From Pseudooceanicola endophyticus (GTDB lineage: Bacteria > Pseudomonadota > Alphaproteobacteria > Rhodobacterales > Rhodobacteraceae): a stretch of DNA of 64,000 bases. Shown in pieces: positions 1 through 9,030 of this stretch. The position numbers were made by a program, and so were the translations under genes. Below the pieces are notes generated by a model. The model was not told the origin of the DNA. It saw nothing but the letters and a program-made list of their open reading frames with translations, and made no database searches. The stretch covers positions 310,001 to 374,000 of the forward strand of contig NZ_JAHIAB010000003.1 in NCBI RefSeq assembly GCF_018760365.1, given 5' to 3'. Position 1 is the stretch's first letter. Each line of letters begins with the position of its first letter.

Positions 1-481
1 CGTCAACATCGTTCGGGGCATCCCGATCCTGGTGCAGCTGTTCTACATCTACTTCGTGCTGCCCGATTTCGGCATCGACCTGACCGCCTTCCAGGCCGGG
101 GCGATCGGCCTGGGCATCGCCTATTCCTGCTACATGGCCGAGAACTTCCGCGCCGGCCTTGAAGCGGTGGACAAGGGCCAGGTCGAGGCGGCGCAGTCCA
201 TCGGCATGAGCTGGGTGCTGACCATGCGCCGGGTGGTGCTGCCGCAGGCCTTCCGCACCGTGCTGCCGCCCTATGGCAACACCATGATCATGCTGCTGAA
301 GGACACGTCGCAGGCCTCCGTGATCACGGTTGCCGAGATCACCTTCCAGGGCAAGATGCTGGCCGCTTCCACCTTCGAGAACATGACCGTCTACACCCTG
401 GTCGCCGGCCTCTACCTGGCCTTCAGCGTGCCGCTCTTCCTGCTGGCATCCTATCTTGAACGGAGGTTCGGAAAGAAATGA
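1..481 (+). CDS. Amino acid ABC transporter permease, 5'-truncated by the window edge
   Basis: C-terminal part (about 160 residues) of an inner-membrane permease of the polar amino acid family (HisM/GlnP-like). The reading frame is already open at base 2, so the true start lies upstream of the window. The visible part has several hydrophobic helices and the EAA-loop region that docks to the ATPase ([10 protein letters not shown] followed by [15 protein letters not shown]). Its TGA stop overlaps the ATG of the ATPase gene, so the two are translationally coupled. Substrate specificity cannot be read from this fragment. Confidence 0.9.
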   Translation, partial: VNIVRGIPILVQLFYIYFVLPDFGIDLTAFQAGAIGLGIAYSCYMAENFRAGLEAVDKGQVEAAQSIGMSWVLTMRRVVLPQAFRTVLPPYGNTMIMLLKDTSQASVITVAEITFQGKMLAASTFENMTVYTLVAGLYLAFSVPLFLLASYLERRFGKK

Positions 482-1209
482 TCACCATCAAGGGGCTGCA
501 CAAGAGTTTCGGCAACCTGGAGGTCCTCAAGGGGATCGACGCCACGGTCGAGAAGGGCGAGGTCGTCTGCCTGATCGGCGCCTCGGGTTCGGGCAAGTCG
601 ACGCTGCTGCGCTGCGTCAACGGGCTGGAGACCTACGAACAGGGCGCCATCGACGTGCATGGCCGCCGGGTCCGGGCCGAGGATGCCTCGATCCGCGACA
701 TCCGTACCCGGGTCACGATGGTCTTCCAGCGCTTCAACCTGTTCCCGCACCGCACCGCGCTGCAGAACATCACCGAGGGGCCGATCTTCGTCAAAGGCGA
801 ACCCCGCGCCGAGGCCGAGGCCCATGGGATGGCGCTGCTGGCGCGGATGAACCTGGCCGACAAGGCCGATGCCTACCCCGAGCAGCTTTCGGGTGGGCAG
901 CAGCAGCGGGTGGCCATCGCCCGCGCGCTGGCCATGCGCCCCGAGGCGATCCTCTTCGACGAGCCGACCTCGGCGCTGGATCCCGAACTGGTCGGAGAGG
1001 TTCTGGCGGCGATGCGGGCGCTGGCGGAAGAGGGCATGACCATGCTGGTCGTCACCCACGAGATGGGCTTTGCCCGCGAGGTGGCCGACCGGGTGCTGTT
1101 CATGAGCGGCGGGCGCATCGTCGAACAGGGGCCGGCGGCCGAGCTGCTGAGCAATCCCCAGCACGAGCGCACCCGCGACTTCCTCAGCCGCATCCTGTCG
1201 CCGATGTGA
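478..1209 (+). CDS. Polar amino acid ABC transporter ATP-binding protein (GlnQ/HisP-like)
   Basis: A 243-residue ATPase that powers the permease encoded just upstream (4-bp overlap). Seen: Walker [10 protein letters not shown] near residue 35, Q-loop [10 protein letters not shown], signature [15 protein letters not shown], Walker [13 protein letters not shown] and the switch His in VVTHEMGFA. The FNLFPH Q-loop and overall length are typical of the polar amino acid uptake family. The genes converge on an amidase/M20 operon, which suggests, as inference only, that the transported compound is an amidated or acylated amino acid. Confidence 0.92.
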   Translation: MITIKGLHKSFGNLEVLKGIDATVEKGEVVCLIGASGSGKSTLLRCVNGLETYEQGAIDVHGRRVRAEDASIRDIRTRVTMVFQRFNLFPHRTALQNITEGPIFVKGEPRAEAEAHGMALLARMNLADKADAYPEQLSGGQQQRVAIARALAMRPEAILFDEPTSALDPELVGEVLAAMRALAEEGMTMLVVTHEMGFAREVADRVLFMSGGRIVEQGPAAELLSNPQHERTRDFLSRILSPM

Positions 1210-1214
1210 GGGCC

Positions 1215-1237
1215 GCGCCGGGGCCTCGTCCCGGCGC
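1215..1237. terminator. Hairpin between convergent operons
   Basis: An 8-bp perfect stem (GCGCCGGG with CCCGGCGC) around a 7-nt loop lies between the stop codons of the convergent ABC ATPase and amidase genes. There is no clear T-run, so intrinsic termination is plausible but not certain. Confidence 0.45.
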
Positions 1238-1245
1238 CCCCGCGA

Positions 1246-2721
1246 TTACAGCTGCGCGGCAAAGCCCGCGCGGTTGCCGGTGGGCCGCTCCAGGCCCGCC
1301 TCCCAGGCCAGGCCGAACCGCAGCAGCTGCGCCTCGGCATCGGGCCGGGCGATGAATTGCAGGCCCACGGGCGCATCGCCGCTGAAGCCCGCGGGCGCCG
1401 CCAGCACCGGGCAGCCGGCCATGGTGCCGGCCACGACGACCTCCATCCAGCGGTGGTAGCTGTCCATCTCGCGGCCCGCGATCTGCTGCGGCCAGGCCCA
1501 GTCCACCGGGAAGGGATGCAGCTGGGTGGCGGGCAGCGCCAGCAGGTCGAAGTCTTCGAACAGCGCCAGGATGCGCTGGAAGAAGGCCGAGCGCACCGCC
1601 GCCGCCTGCGATACCTGCGGGCCGCTCAGACCCAGGAACCCCTCGTATTCCCAGACCTGCTGGGCGTTCAGCAGCGGTTTCTTCTGCGGATCCTCCCAGA
1701 GCGGCGTGATCGCCGGTGCGACCGAGAAGTGGCGCAGGGCGACGAAGGCCTGCCACAGCGCCTCGGGCTCGAAGCCCAGGGCGGCGTCTGCCAGGGCGAT
1801 ATCGCCGCGGGCCCGCGCCCCGTCGAGCGCCGTGGCGCAGGTTTCCAGGATGCCCGCCTCGGTCGGCAGGTGTCCGTCCAGATCGCCCAGCCAGCCGACC
1901 CGCAGACCGCGCAGCGGCCCGTCCTCCAGCGCCGGGCGGACGGGGAGGGGCGGACGTGACAGCGGCGCCCGGGGATCGGGGCCCGACTGCACGTCCAGCA
2001 GCAGCGCCAGGTCGGCGATGGTTGCGGCCATCGGCCCGTCCGTCGCCATCTGGCCGAAGAACACATCCCCCGAGGGCACCGAGGGGATGCGGCCCTGGGT
2101 CGGGCGCAGGCCGAAGATGTTGTTCCAGGCCGCCGGGTTGCGCAAGGAGCCGCCGTAGTCGCTGCCATCGGCCACGGGCAGCAGCCCGGCGGCCACAGCC
2201 ACCGCCGCCCCGCCCGAAGACCCCCCGGCGCTGCGCCCGGGCAGGAAGCTGTTCTGCGTCGGCCCGTGCAGCGCGTTGGTGGTATGCGATCCCAGCCCGA
2301 AGACCGGCGTGTTGGTCTTGCCCAGGATCAGCGCCCCGGCGGCGCGCAGCCGCGCCACCATCAGCGTGTCTTCCCCGGGGATGAAATCCGCAAAGATCGG
2401 AGAGCCGAAGGTGGTGCGCAGCCCCTTCGTCAGCGCCAGGTCCTTGACCGCGATGGGCAGCCCGGCCAGCGCCGCGGGGCGGCGCCCCGCCGCCCGGTCC
2501 AGCGCCAGCGCCCGGTCGGCGGCCTCGGCCTCGGCCAGCATCTCCGCGCGGGGACGCAGGGAGATGATGGCGTTGAGCCCGGGATTGATCGCCGCGATCC
2601 GGTCGTAGGTGCGCTCCATCAGAGTGCGGGCGCTCAGCCGGCCGTCGTGCAGTGCGGCCAGGATGGTTTCGGCAGAGGCATAGGGGGCCAGCGCGGCCTC
2701 GGGCAGGGTGTCGGTGGTCAT
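1246..2721 (-). CDS. Amidase (amidase-signature family)
   Basis: A 491-residue amidase-signature enzyme that hydrolyses an amide bond in the cytoplasm. Seen: the catalytic Lys region GLPIAVKDLALTKG and the Gly/Ser-rich signature GRSAGGSSGGAA with the downstream SLRNPAAWNNIFGLRP, giving the Ser-cisSer-Lys triad. Length fits the family. The start is preceded by AGGACCGATC. It is the last gene of a minus-strand operon with two M20 hydrolases and converges on an amino acid ABC transporter. Aspartate/glutamate-type assignment (GatA) is unlikely because no gatB or gatC is nearby. The substrate is unknown. Confidence 0.88.
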   Translation of the reverse strand: MTTDTLPEAALAPYASAETILAALHDGRLSARTLMERTYDRIAAINPGLNAIISLRPRAEMLAEAEAADRALALDRAAGRRPAALAGLPIAVKDLALTKGLRTTFGSPIFADFIPGEDTLMVARLRAAGALILGKTNTPVFGLGSHTTNALHGPTQNSFLPGRSAGGSSGGAAVAVAAGLLPVADGSDYGGSLRNPAAWNNIFGLRPTQGRIPSVPSGDVFFGQMATDGPMAATIADLALLLDVQSGPDPRAPLSRPPLPVRPALEDGPLRGLRVGWLGDLDGHLPTEAGILETCATALDGARARGDIALADAALGFEPEALWQAFVALRHFSVAPAITPLWEDPQKKPLLNAQQVWEYEGFLGLSGPQVSQAAAVRSAFFQRILALFEDFDLLALPATQLHPFPVDWAWPQQIAGREMDSYHRWMEVVVAGTMAGCPVLAAPAGFSGDAPVGLQFIARPDAEAQLLRFGLAWEAGLERPTGNRAGFAAQL

Positions 2722-2769
2722 GATCGGTCCTGTGGGATTGGTCCGCCGCCCGGATGGGCGCCGGAGCTG

Positions 2770-3933
2770 TCAGTCCGTGAGCGTCGCGAACAGCCCGGCC
2801 AGCAGACGCGCGCGCGGCACCAGCGTCGGGATCAGCAGGTGTTCCTCGAGCGTGTGATACATGTCGCCCGCCGGTCCCAGCGAACAGAGCGAGGCAATGC
2901 CGAGCGCGCCGGTGAAATTGGCGTCCGACCCGCCTCCGGTCGAGGCCGAGGGCAGCGGCAGCCCCATCGCCTCGGAGATCGTCCGGGCCTGTTCGTACAG
3001 CGCCATGGTCTCGGGGCGGTTGTTCTCCCAGACCGGACGGGTGACGGTTTCGCGCACCTCGAAGCGCACGCCGTTGCGGGTGCCGGCCATCGCCAGCATC
3101 CGGGCGGTGCCGCTGTCGAGATCCTCCTGGGTCTTGGCCATCGAGAGGACCTGCGCCCGGGCATGGGACGGCACGCAGTTCACCCACTGGCCCGAGGTCA
3201 CGTCATTGACCGAGAAGGTGCAGCTGTCGCTGGTCATGCCCTCGATCTCGATGATCCGGTGCGCCAGTTCGCGCACCGCCGACACCCCTGCCGAGAGCTT
3301 GGCGCCGGCATGGGAGGGCTGCCCCACGGCGGAAATCTCGTAACGGGCAATGGCATAGCGCCCGGTGGTTACGCCGTTGCCGGCCACGGCAGGCTCCGGG
3401 CACAGGACGTAGCGGTTGCGCCGCGCCTCGGCCTCGATCAGGGCGCGGGTGACGGGGGTGCCGATCTCCTCGTCGGGGGTGAACAGGAAAGTTACGGGAA
3501 GCGGCGGGGTGATCCCGCTGGCCAGCAGCGCCCGCAGCGCCTCCAGCGCGATGAAATTGCCCGATTTCATGTCGAGCACCCCGGGCCCGTAAAGCCGGTC
3601 GCCCTCGACCCGAAACGGGTTCTGCTCCAGCGTGCCGACCGGGTGCACCGTGTCGAAATGCCCGCTGACCAGGATGCCCGGCGTGCCCGCGCGCGGATGC
3701 GGCAGCACCGCCCGCACCGAGGGGCCGACACCGCCGCGCGCGGGGATGCGCTCGACCAGCAGGCCCATTTCGGCACAGTCATAGGCGACCAGATCCATCA
3801 TCCGGGCAACGGCGTCGGCATCATAGGTCGGGCTTTCGCATTCGACCCAGGGCCGCAGCCCCTCGATGATCCGGTCGGCCTCCAGCGGCAGGTGTTCCAG
3901 CAGCGTGTCGAGGTCGGTCAGGTCGCGGCTCAT
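2770..3933 (-). CDS. M20-family metallopeptidase (carboxypeptidase G2/ArgE-like)
   Basis: A 387-residue di-zinc hydrolase. Seen: metal-site motifs SGHFDTVHPVG and GPGVLDMKSGN, and the catalytic glutamates in FTPDEEIGTP, followed by the dimerisation lid domain and a return to the catalytic domain. Such enzymes cleave N-acyl or peptide bonds of amino acids. Its ATG overlaps the stop of the upstream M20D gene (ATGA), so the two hydrolases are coupled. The exact substrate cannot be told from the sequence. Confidence 0.87.
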   Translation of the reverse strand: MSRDLTDLDTLLEHLPLEADRIIEGLRPWVECESPTYDADAVARMMDLVAYDCAEMGLLVERIPARGGVGPSVRAVLPHPRAGTPGILVSGHFDTVHPVGTLEQNPFRVEGDRLYGPGVLDMKSGNFIALEALRALLASGITPPLPVTFLFTPDEEIGTPVTRALIEAEARRNRYVLCPEPAVAGNGVTTGRYAIARYEISAVGQPSHAGAKLSAGVSAVRELAHRIIEIEGMTSDSCTFSVNDVTSGQWVNCVPSHARAQVLSMAKTQEDLDSGTARMLAMAGTRNGVRFEVRETVTRPVWENNRPETMALYEQARTISEAMGLPLPSASTGGGSDANFTGALGIASLCSLGPAGDMYHTLEEHLLIPTLVPRARLLAGLFATLTD

Positions 3934-5087
3934 GCGGCGGCGCCCCGGGTTTCGACCATGCGGGCCAGGAAGCTGGCGCCCACCGGCAGGGCCGCATCGT
4001 CGAAGGTGAAGGCGGGATTGTGCAGCGCAACCGAGCCGCCGTGGCCCAGCGTGCAGTAGGCGCCGGGTACGACGCGCAGCATGTCGGCAAAATCCTCGGA
4101 CCCCATCTGCATCTCGTCCTTGTAATCGGCCAGATCGCCGACGATGTCGCGGGCGCCCGCAAGCAGGTCGGCCGATCGCGCCTCGTCATTGACCAGCACG
4201 TCGAAGACATTGCGGATGTCGATCTCGATCTCGCAGTCATGGGCGATGGCGAAGCCCGCGCAGATGGCGCGCATCCGCGCTGCGATCAGCTGTTCGTCCT
4301 CGGGGTCGAAATAGCGCACGGTGCCCGACAGTTCGGCGGTCTCGGGGATGACGTTGTAGGCCGATCCGGAATGAAACTGGGTGATCGACACCACGGCGGA
4401 CTTGCGCGGCGAGAGGTTGCGCGAGACGATGCCTTGGATCTCCTTCACGAGGCCGGCGCCTATCACCACCGGATCCTTGGAGCCTTCGGGCCGGGCGCCG
4501 TGACTGCCGAGGCCGGTGATGCGGATGTCGAAGAAATCCGCGCCGGCCATGGCGGTGCCGGGCTTCACGCCGATCACTCCGGGATCGTGGAAGGGCGAAT
4601 TGTGCAGCCCGTACAGTTCATCGCAGGGGAAGCGGTCGAACAGGCCGTCGGCGATCATCGCGCGGGCGCCGCCCAGCCCCTCTTCGGCGGGCTGGAAGAT
4701 GAAGACGGCACGTCCGGGGAAGTCACGGGTTTCGGCCAGGTAGCGCGCGGCGCCCAGCAGCATGGTGGTATGGCTGTCATGGCCGCAGGCATGCATCACG
4801 CCCGGCGTCCTGGAGGCATAGGGCAGGTTGGTCTGTTCATGGATCGGCAGGGCGTCCATGTCGGCGCGCAGGCCGATGGTGCGGCCCGGTCGGTTGCCCT
4901 CCAGCACGCCGACAAGGCCGGTCTTGCCGATGCCGCGGGTGACCGTGATGCCCCAGCTTTCCAGCAGCTCGGCCACCTTGCCCGAGGTACGAACCTCTTC
5001 GAAGCCCAGTTCGGGATGTGCGTGGAAATCGCGGCGGATCGCGGTCAGATCGTCGGCAAAGGCCTGGATGCGGTCAAGCGTGGGCAT
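3930..5087 (-). CDS. M20D amidohydrolase (HipO/aminoacylase-like)
   Basis: A 385-residue zinc amidohydrolase of the hippurate hydrolase/IAA-amino acid hydrolase subfamily. Seen: RDFHAHPELGFEE at the N-terminus, GLRADMDALPIHE, the metal-binding MHACGHDSHTTMLLGAA and FQPAEEGLGGARAM. I chose the ATG at 5087 because an AGGAG box lies 5-6 nt upstream; the frame is open 27 codons further but that extension is Pro-rich and has no family match. First gene of the operon with the second M20 gene and the amidase; together they probably degrade an N-acylated amino acid derivative. Confidence 0.88.
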   Translation of the reverse strand: MPTLDRIQAFADDLTAIRRDFHAHPELGFEEVRTSGKVAELLESWGITVTRGIGKTGLVGVLEGNRPGRTIGLRADMDALPIHEQTNLPYASRTPGVMHACGHDSHTTMLLGAARYLAETRDFPGRAVFIFQPAEEGLGGARAMIADGLFDRFPCDELYGLHNSPFHDPGVIGVKPGTAMAGADFFDIRITGLGSHGARPEGSKDPVVIGAGLVKEIQGIVSRNLSPRKSAVVSITQFHSGSAYNVIPETAELSGTVRYFDPEDEQLIAARMRAICAGFAIAHDCEIEIDIRNVFDVLVNDEARSADLLAGARDIVGDLADYKDEMQMGSEDFADMLRVVPGAYCTLGHGGSVALHNPAFTFDDAALPVGASFLARMVETRGAAA

Positions 5088-5300
5088 GGGGGCTCCTGGG
5101 GGTGGGCCGGGGCGTTCGGGGCCCGGGCCTTTAGGCTGCGGGGCCGTGGGCGCGGTGGCGCACGGCATCTGACGGGATCGTGCAGGAGGGGCCGGGGATG
5201 CGCAAGCAGGCGCCCCCTGCGGGGTGCCGCAGGGCCTGCAAGCTGCCCAAAAGACAGAAGCTTTGCGCCTTCCGGTGGTGTCGGGGCCGGGCGATGCCCG

Positions 5301-6176
5301 TCAGTCGGCCGTGGCCCAGCCCCGGGGCCCCTCGGCCAGCCAGGGGGCGGTGGTGGCGGGATCGATCCGGCGGCAGAGCACCTGCGCCAGATCCGCCATC
5401 CGATCCCAGCCGTTTCGCGACAGGGGCGTACCGTCCAGCCGGCGCAGCGGCGCCATCAGCCGCAGGCTGTTGGTCAGGAAGACGCCATCGGCGCGGTTCA
5501 GCTCCTCCGGGGGCAGCGGCGCTTCGACCGGGGTCAGGCCCAGCCCGGGGGCCAGTTCCAGCAGCGTGGCGCGGATGGTGCCGGGCAGGATGCCGGCCTG
5601 CAGCGGCGGGGTCAGCAGCCGGTCGCCCGACAGGCAGAACAGGTTGCCGGTGGCCGCGCAGGCCAGCTGCCCGGTCGTGTTGCAGAAGATCGCCTCCTGT
5701 GCGCCCAGTGGCGCGACCTCCTGCAGGGCCAGGATGGCATCCATGTAGGTCAGGCACTTGTGGCGCGCCGCCGGAGAGGTCTCGTTCCGGCGGATCGTGG
5801 TGAAGGCGGCGTCCAGCGGCTGCCAGAGCGTCGCCGGCACCCCCGGCGTGGCCGAGATGATGCAGCGCGGGCGGGCCTTGGCGGGGGGCAGCAGGCCGCG
5901 CGGCCCGGCGCCACGGGTTACGGTGATGCGCAGGGCGCCGGTGGACACCCGGGCCGTCACATCGCGCAGCGTCGCCTCCAGGGCGGCACGGTCCAGCGGC
6001 AGGCCCAGGGCCACGCAGGAGGCCTCCAGCCGGTCGAGGTGGCGTGCGCCCAGCACCAGCGCGCCTTCCAGCACGAAGGCCGTGTCGAAGACCCCGTCGC
6101 CCAGCATCAGCCCGCGATCCGTCAGGTCGAAGGGCGCCACGTTGCCGTCCAGCGGGGTGCCGTCAAGCCACAGCAT
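5301..6176 (-). CDS. pabC: Class IV aminotransferase, probable 4-amino-4-deoxychorismate lyase
   Basis: A 291-residue fold-type IV PLP enzyme. Seen: the N-terminal DRGLMLGDGVFDTAF, the PLP-Lys region RHKCLTYMDAILA and the conserved EAIFCNTTGQLACAATGNLF segment. It overlaps pabA by 14 bp and follows pabB in the same operon, so the likely step is release of pyruvate from aminodeoxychorismate to give p-aminobenzoate for folate. Branched-chain and D-amino acid aminotransferases share the fold; the operon context favours PabC. Confidence 0.85.
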   Translation of the reverse strand: MLWLDGTPLDGNVAPFDLTDRGLMLGDGVFDTAFVLEGALVLGARHLDRLEASCVALGLPLDRAALEATLRDVTARVSTGALRITVTRGAGPRGLLPPAKARPRCIISATPGVPATLWQPLDAAFTTIRRNETSPAARHKCLTYMDAILALQEVAPLGAQEAIFCNTTGQLACAATGNLFCLSGDRLLTPPLQAGILPGTIRATLLELAPGLGLTPVEAPLPPEELNRADGVFLTNSLRLMAPLRRLDGTPLSRNGWDRMADLAQVLCRRIDPATTAPWLAEGPRGWATAD

Positions 6177-6759
6177 TCTGCCTCCAGCGCTCTGCCATGC
6201 GGAAGAAGTTCGCGAAGATCCCGTGGCCGTGCTGCGACAGGATCGATTCCGGATGGAACTGCACGCCCAGGGTCGGGTGCCGGTGATGCTCCAGCGCCAT
6301 CACTTCGCCTTCGGCGGTGCGGGCGGTGACGCGCAGATCTGCGGCCATCTGAGGCGTCTCGGCGACGATCAGCGAATGGTAGCGGCCGACGGTCAGCGGA
6401 TCGGGCAGGTCGCGGAACAGCCCGCGGCCGTCATGGGAAATGGCGCTGGCGCGCCCATGCATCGGTTCGGCTGCGCGGGTGATCCGGCCTCCGAAGGCGG
6501 CGCCGATGCACTGGTGCCCAAGGCAGACGCCCAGCAGCGGCACCCGCCCCGAAAAGCGCTGCACGATCCCCAGCGACAGGCCGGCCTCCTGCGGGGTGGC
6601 GGGCCCGGGAGAGAGGATGATCGCGCTTGGCGCCAGGCGTTCGACCGCGTCCAGGTCCAGCGCATCGTTGCGCCGCACCAGCGCCTCGTGGCCCAGTTCT
6701 GCGCAGTAGCGGACCACGTTGAAGACGAAGGAATCGTAGTTGTCGATGATCAGCAGCAT
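6163..6759 (-). CDS. pabA: Aminodeoxychorismate/anthranilate synthase glutamine amidotransferase
   Basis: A 198-residue class I glutamine amidotransferase that supplies ammonia to the chorismate-using subunit. Seen: IIDNYDSFVFNV at the N-terminus, the nucleophile Cys in GVCLGHQCIG, and the His-Glu pair in GVQFHPESILS. It sits between pabB and pabC, which points to the p-aminobenzoate pathway, although such subunits are often shared with tryptophan synthesis. Confidence 0.92.
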   Translation of the reverse strand: MLLIIDNYDSFVFNVVRYCAELGHEALVRRNDALDLDAVERLAPSAIILSPGPATPQEAGLSLGIVQRFSGRVPLLGVCLGHQCIGAAFGGRITRAAEPMHGRASAISHDGRGLFRDLPDPLTVGRYHSLIVAETPQMAADLRVTARTAEGEVMALEHHRHPTLGVQFHPESILSQHGHGIFANFFRMAERWRQNAVA

Positions 6760-6771
6760 GGGCGGCGGGCC

Positions 6772-8154
6772 TCAGGGCGCATCGGCGAAGGCGGCGAAGA
6801 GCCGCTCTGCCTTGTCGAGGGTTTCGGTATATTCGGCCCCGGGGTCCGACAGCAGGGTGATGCCGCCCCCCGCCTGCACCACGGCACGGCCATCGCCCAG
6901 GACCGCCGTGCGGATGGCGATGTTCAGATCCATCGCGCCGTCGAAGCCGATATAGCCGATGGAGCCGCAGTAGATGCCCCGGGCGATGCCCTCCTGTTCG
7001 GTCAGGATGTCCATGGCGCGGATCTTCGGCGCCCCGGTGATCGAGCCGCCGGGAAAACAGGCTTCGATCAGGTCGACCGGGCCCAGCCCGTCGCGCAGCC
7101 TGCCGGTAACGACCGAGGTCAGGTGATGCACCGAGGCATAGCTTTCCAGCCCGCAAAGCACCGGGACCTCGACGCTGCCGGGGGCGCAGACCCGGGACAT
7201 GTCGTTGCGCAGCAGATCCACGATCATCACGTTCTCGGCCCGGTCCTTTTCGGACGCAAGCAGGGCCGCGGCGCGGGCGGCATCCTCGGAGGGATCGGGG
7301 TGGCGGCGGCAGGTGCCCTTGATGGGGCGCGCCTCGACCCGCCCCTCCCGCAGGCTCAGGAACCGTTCCGGAGAGCTGGAGGCGAAGGTGGTGTCGCCGT
7401 CGCGCAGATAGGCGGCAAAGGGGGCGGGATTGGTCCGGCGCAGCCGCTGGTACAACGCCCAGGGATCGAAGCCCGGGGGCAGCGCGGCCTCGAACCGCTG
7501 GGCCAGGTTGGCCTGGTAGATGTCGCCGCAGCGGATGTGTTCGCGCAGCGCCTCGATGGCGGCGCCGTAGCTTTCGGCGGTGAAGTTCGACCGCCAGTCC
7601 TGAATGCCGGGAGGGGCGGGAAGCGCTGCGGGCGCGGGGCCATCGAGGCGGGCCAGCGTTTCGGCCAGCCGCGCCCCGGCCCGCCGGGCACGGGCGTCGG
7701 GCGCGGTTTCCGGCAGGCCGCTGGAACAGATCCAGAAGCGGCGCGCCTGCCGGTCGAAGGCGCAGATCACGTCGTAGAAGCCAAAGCGCAGATCCGTGCT
7801 GTGCGGGGCGCGCCGCGTCGGCGCCGCCAGCCGTTCCAGGCTCTGGCCCAGGTCGTAGGACAGGTGGCCGATGCAGCCCGATTGCAGCGGCGGCCCGTCC
7901 GCAGCGGGGGCGGTCGCGTAACGCGCCAGCGCCGTGCGCAAATGCGCCAGCGGCGGGCCCTCCAGCGCGGTGTCGTTCCAGAAGGCCTGGCCGGCCTCGA
8001 TCCGGAAGCTGGCGAAGGGCTGGAGGCCGATGAAGCTGTAGCGCCCGGTCTCAAGGTCCGCGCCGCCGCTGTCGAGAAAGGCGAAGCCCTCCGCGTGCCT
8101 CAGTTTATCGGCCACCTCCTGGGGCTCCGCATAGGCCAGCTCATGTCGTATCAA
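6772..8154 (-). CDS. pabB: Aminodeoxychorismate synthase component I
   Basis: A 460-residue chorismate-binding enzyme that aminates chorismate at C4. The C-terminal chorismate domain is clear: SPERFLSLREGRVEARPIKGT, PGGSITGAPKIRAMDI and GSIGYIGFDGAMDLNIAIRT. The open frame runs upstream to 8352, but the extra 66 codons are low-complexity, and a TTG at 8154 has a GAGGG box 5 nt upstream and starts exactly where PabB similarity begins (IRHELAYAEP). It is the first gene of pabB-pabA-pabC. A TTG start would lower expression, but this choice is an inference. Confidence 0.9.
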   Translation of the reverse strand: MIRHELAYAEPQEVADKLRHAEGFAFLDSGGADLETGRYSFIGLQPFASFRIEAGQAFWNDTALEGPPLAHLRTALARYATAPAADGPPLQSGCIGHLSYDLGQSLERLAAPTRRAPHSTDLRFGFYDVICAFDRQARRFWICSSGLPETAPDARARRAGARLAETLARLDGPAPAALPAPPGIQDWRSNFTAESYGAAIEALREHIRCGDIYQANLAQRFEAALPPGFDPWALYQRLRRTNPAPFAAYLRDGDTTFASSSPERFLSLREGRVEARPIKGTCRRHPDPSEDAARAAALLASEKDRAENVMIVDLLRNDMSRVCAPGSVEVPVLCGLESYASVHHLTSVVTGRLRDGLGPVDLIEACFPGGSITGAPKIRAMDILTEQEGIARGIYCGSIGYIGFDGAMDLNIAIRTAVLGDGRAVVQAGGGITLLSDPGAEYTETLDKAERLFAAFADAP

Positions 8155-8361
8155 GGTGCCCTCGGCCGGTTGCTTGTCGTCTCGAAGGGCGCCGGTCCGG
8201 GGCCCTTCGGGGGTGATAGCTTCCCGCGCGCCCTGCGTCGAGGGGCAGCCGTCTGGAGGGGGGCGATGGCCTGCAGGCGGCGGGCCGTCAATGCTGACAT
8301 CAGGCCGGATAGCGTCGGCTGGACCATTGGGGCCGGACTGCGCATGGCGCAAGTATCCTGC

Positions 8362-8667
8362 TCAGAGATTACGTTTTATCCTTTCGATATCCTGCTGAAT
8401 TTCCCCGAGCGTCCGTGTCGGTCTTTCTGGCTCTGTTTCAGCCTGATCCGGTGCCCGGGGCAGCGCATTGCCCGGTGCCAGGGCGTCGCGAATTTCAGTC
8501 AGCAACAAGACCACTTTACTTGCGGCAAGGAACAGCACCCCGCTGACCACGGATGCGAAGGCTACCGCAAGCAGTGGCACAGCATCCGAAGGGGCGGTCG
8601 CCGCGATGATCGCAAGCAGGACTGCCGCACCCCAACATAGATAGGCGAAAAAGTTGAGTGCTGGCAT
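8362..8667 (-). CDS. Small membrane protein of unknown function
   Basis: About 101 residues with two hydrophobic helices (ALNFFAYLCWGAAVLLAIIA and a VPLLAVAFASVVSGVLFLAA region) and a charged C-terminal tail ending EIQQDIERIKRNL that may form a short coiled coil. The ATG at 8667 places the first helix at the N-terminus; the frame is open to 8790, but that extension lacks recognisable features. It lies between pabB and the leftover tRNA-Asn end that marks the mobile element. I do not recognise the family. Confidence 0.55.
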   Translation of the reverse strand: MPALNFFAYLCWGAAVLLAIIAATAPSDAVPLLAVAFASVVSGVLFLAASKVVLLLTEIRDALAPGNALPRAPDQAETEPERPTRTLGEIQQDIERIKRNL

Positions 8668-8793
8668 TGGAACGTTCCCGGGAAGCGAAATGGTCGTCCT
8701 ATCGATACCACTTCTTCGGGAAGCCAATATGGAAAGCTTAAGGTGTTCCCCGGGCGTTGCTGTCAGCCGAGCCCAACTCGAATCCACCAATTA

Positions 8794-8830
8794 AAAAAGC
8801 CCTTAAGTCGATATGACTTAAGGGCTTTTT
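8794..8830 (-). terminator. Original rho-independent terminator of tRNA-Asn
   Basis: A perfect 16-bp stem with a 5-nt loop and A/T runs on both sides, ending 1 bp from the displaced 3' end of tRNA-Asn (8832-8877). Read on the minus strand it directly follows the tRNA CCA end, so before insertion it would have terminated the tRNA transcript. Confidence 0.85.
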
Positions 8831-8831
8831 A

Positions 8832-8877
8832 TGGCTCCGGCGGTAGGGATCGAACCTACGACCAATTGATTAACAGT
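8832..8877. repeat. Left att site: 46-bp copy of the tRNA-Asn 3' end
   Basis: Identical over 46 bp to 21458-21503, the 3' part of the intact tRNA-Asn gene (anticodon-loop region to CCA). The copies diverge immediately outside. It contains the T-arm and acceptor 3' strand but no 5' half, so it is a tRNA remnant created by site-specific insertion of the element to its right. Confidence 0.95.
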
Positions 8878-8995
8878 TCTTAGGGCTAGACGGCTGGTGG
8901 GCGGCTTAGGTAGTCTATGTGTAAGTAAAACAAGCACTTGAGACGTTTACCCGCTAGCATAGACGGGCGCGAAAAGATACTCGGTGGCGCACCGA

Positions 8996-9014
8996 GCCTT
9001 ACGTTAGCCTTACG
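8996..9014 (+). promoter_or_regulatory. Candidate integrase arm-type sites, left end
   Basis: Two direct copies of GCCTTACG at 8996 and 9007, spaced 11 bp (one helical turn), lie between attL and the integrase start. The same octamer recurs at 21370 and 21394 near attR. The position at both ends of the element is what arm-type integrase binding sites show; the role is inferred. Confidence 0.55.
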
Positions 9015-9030
9015 TCAGACCGGAGAGCCC

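Noticed and set aside
5758-8640. A 960-residue plus-strand frame opposite pabABC
   Set aside because: A frame kept open by GC-rich antisense codons; the minus-strand genes have full catalytic motifs.
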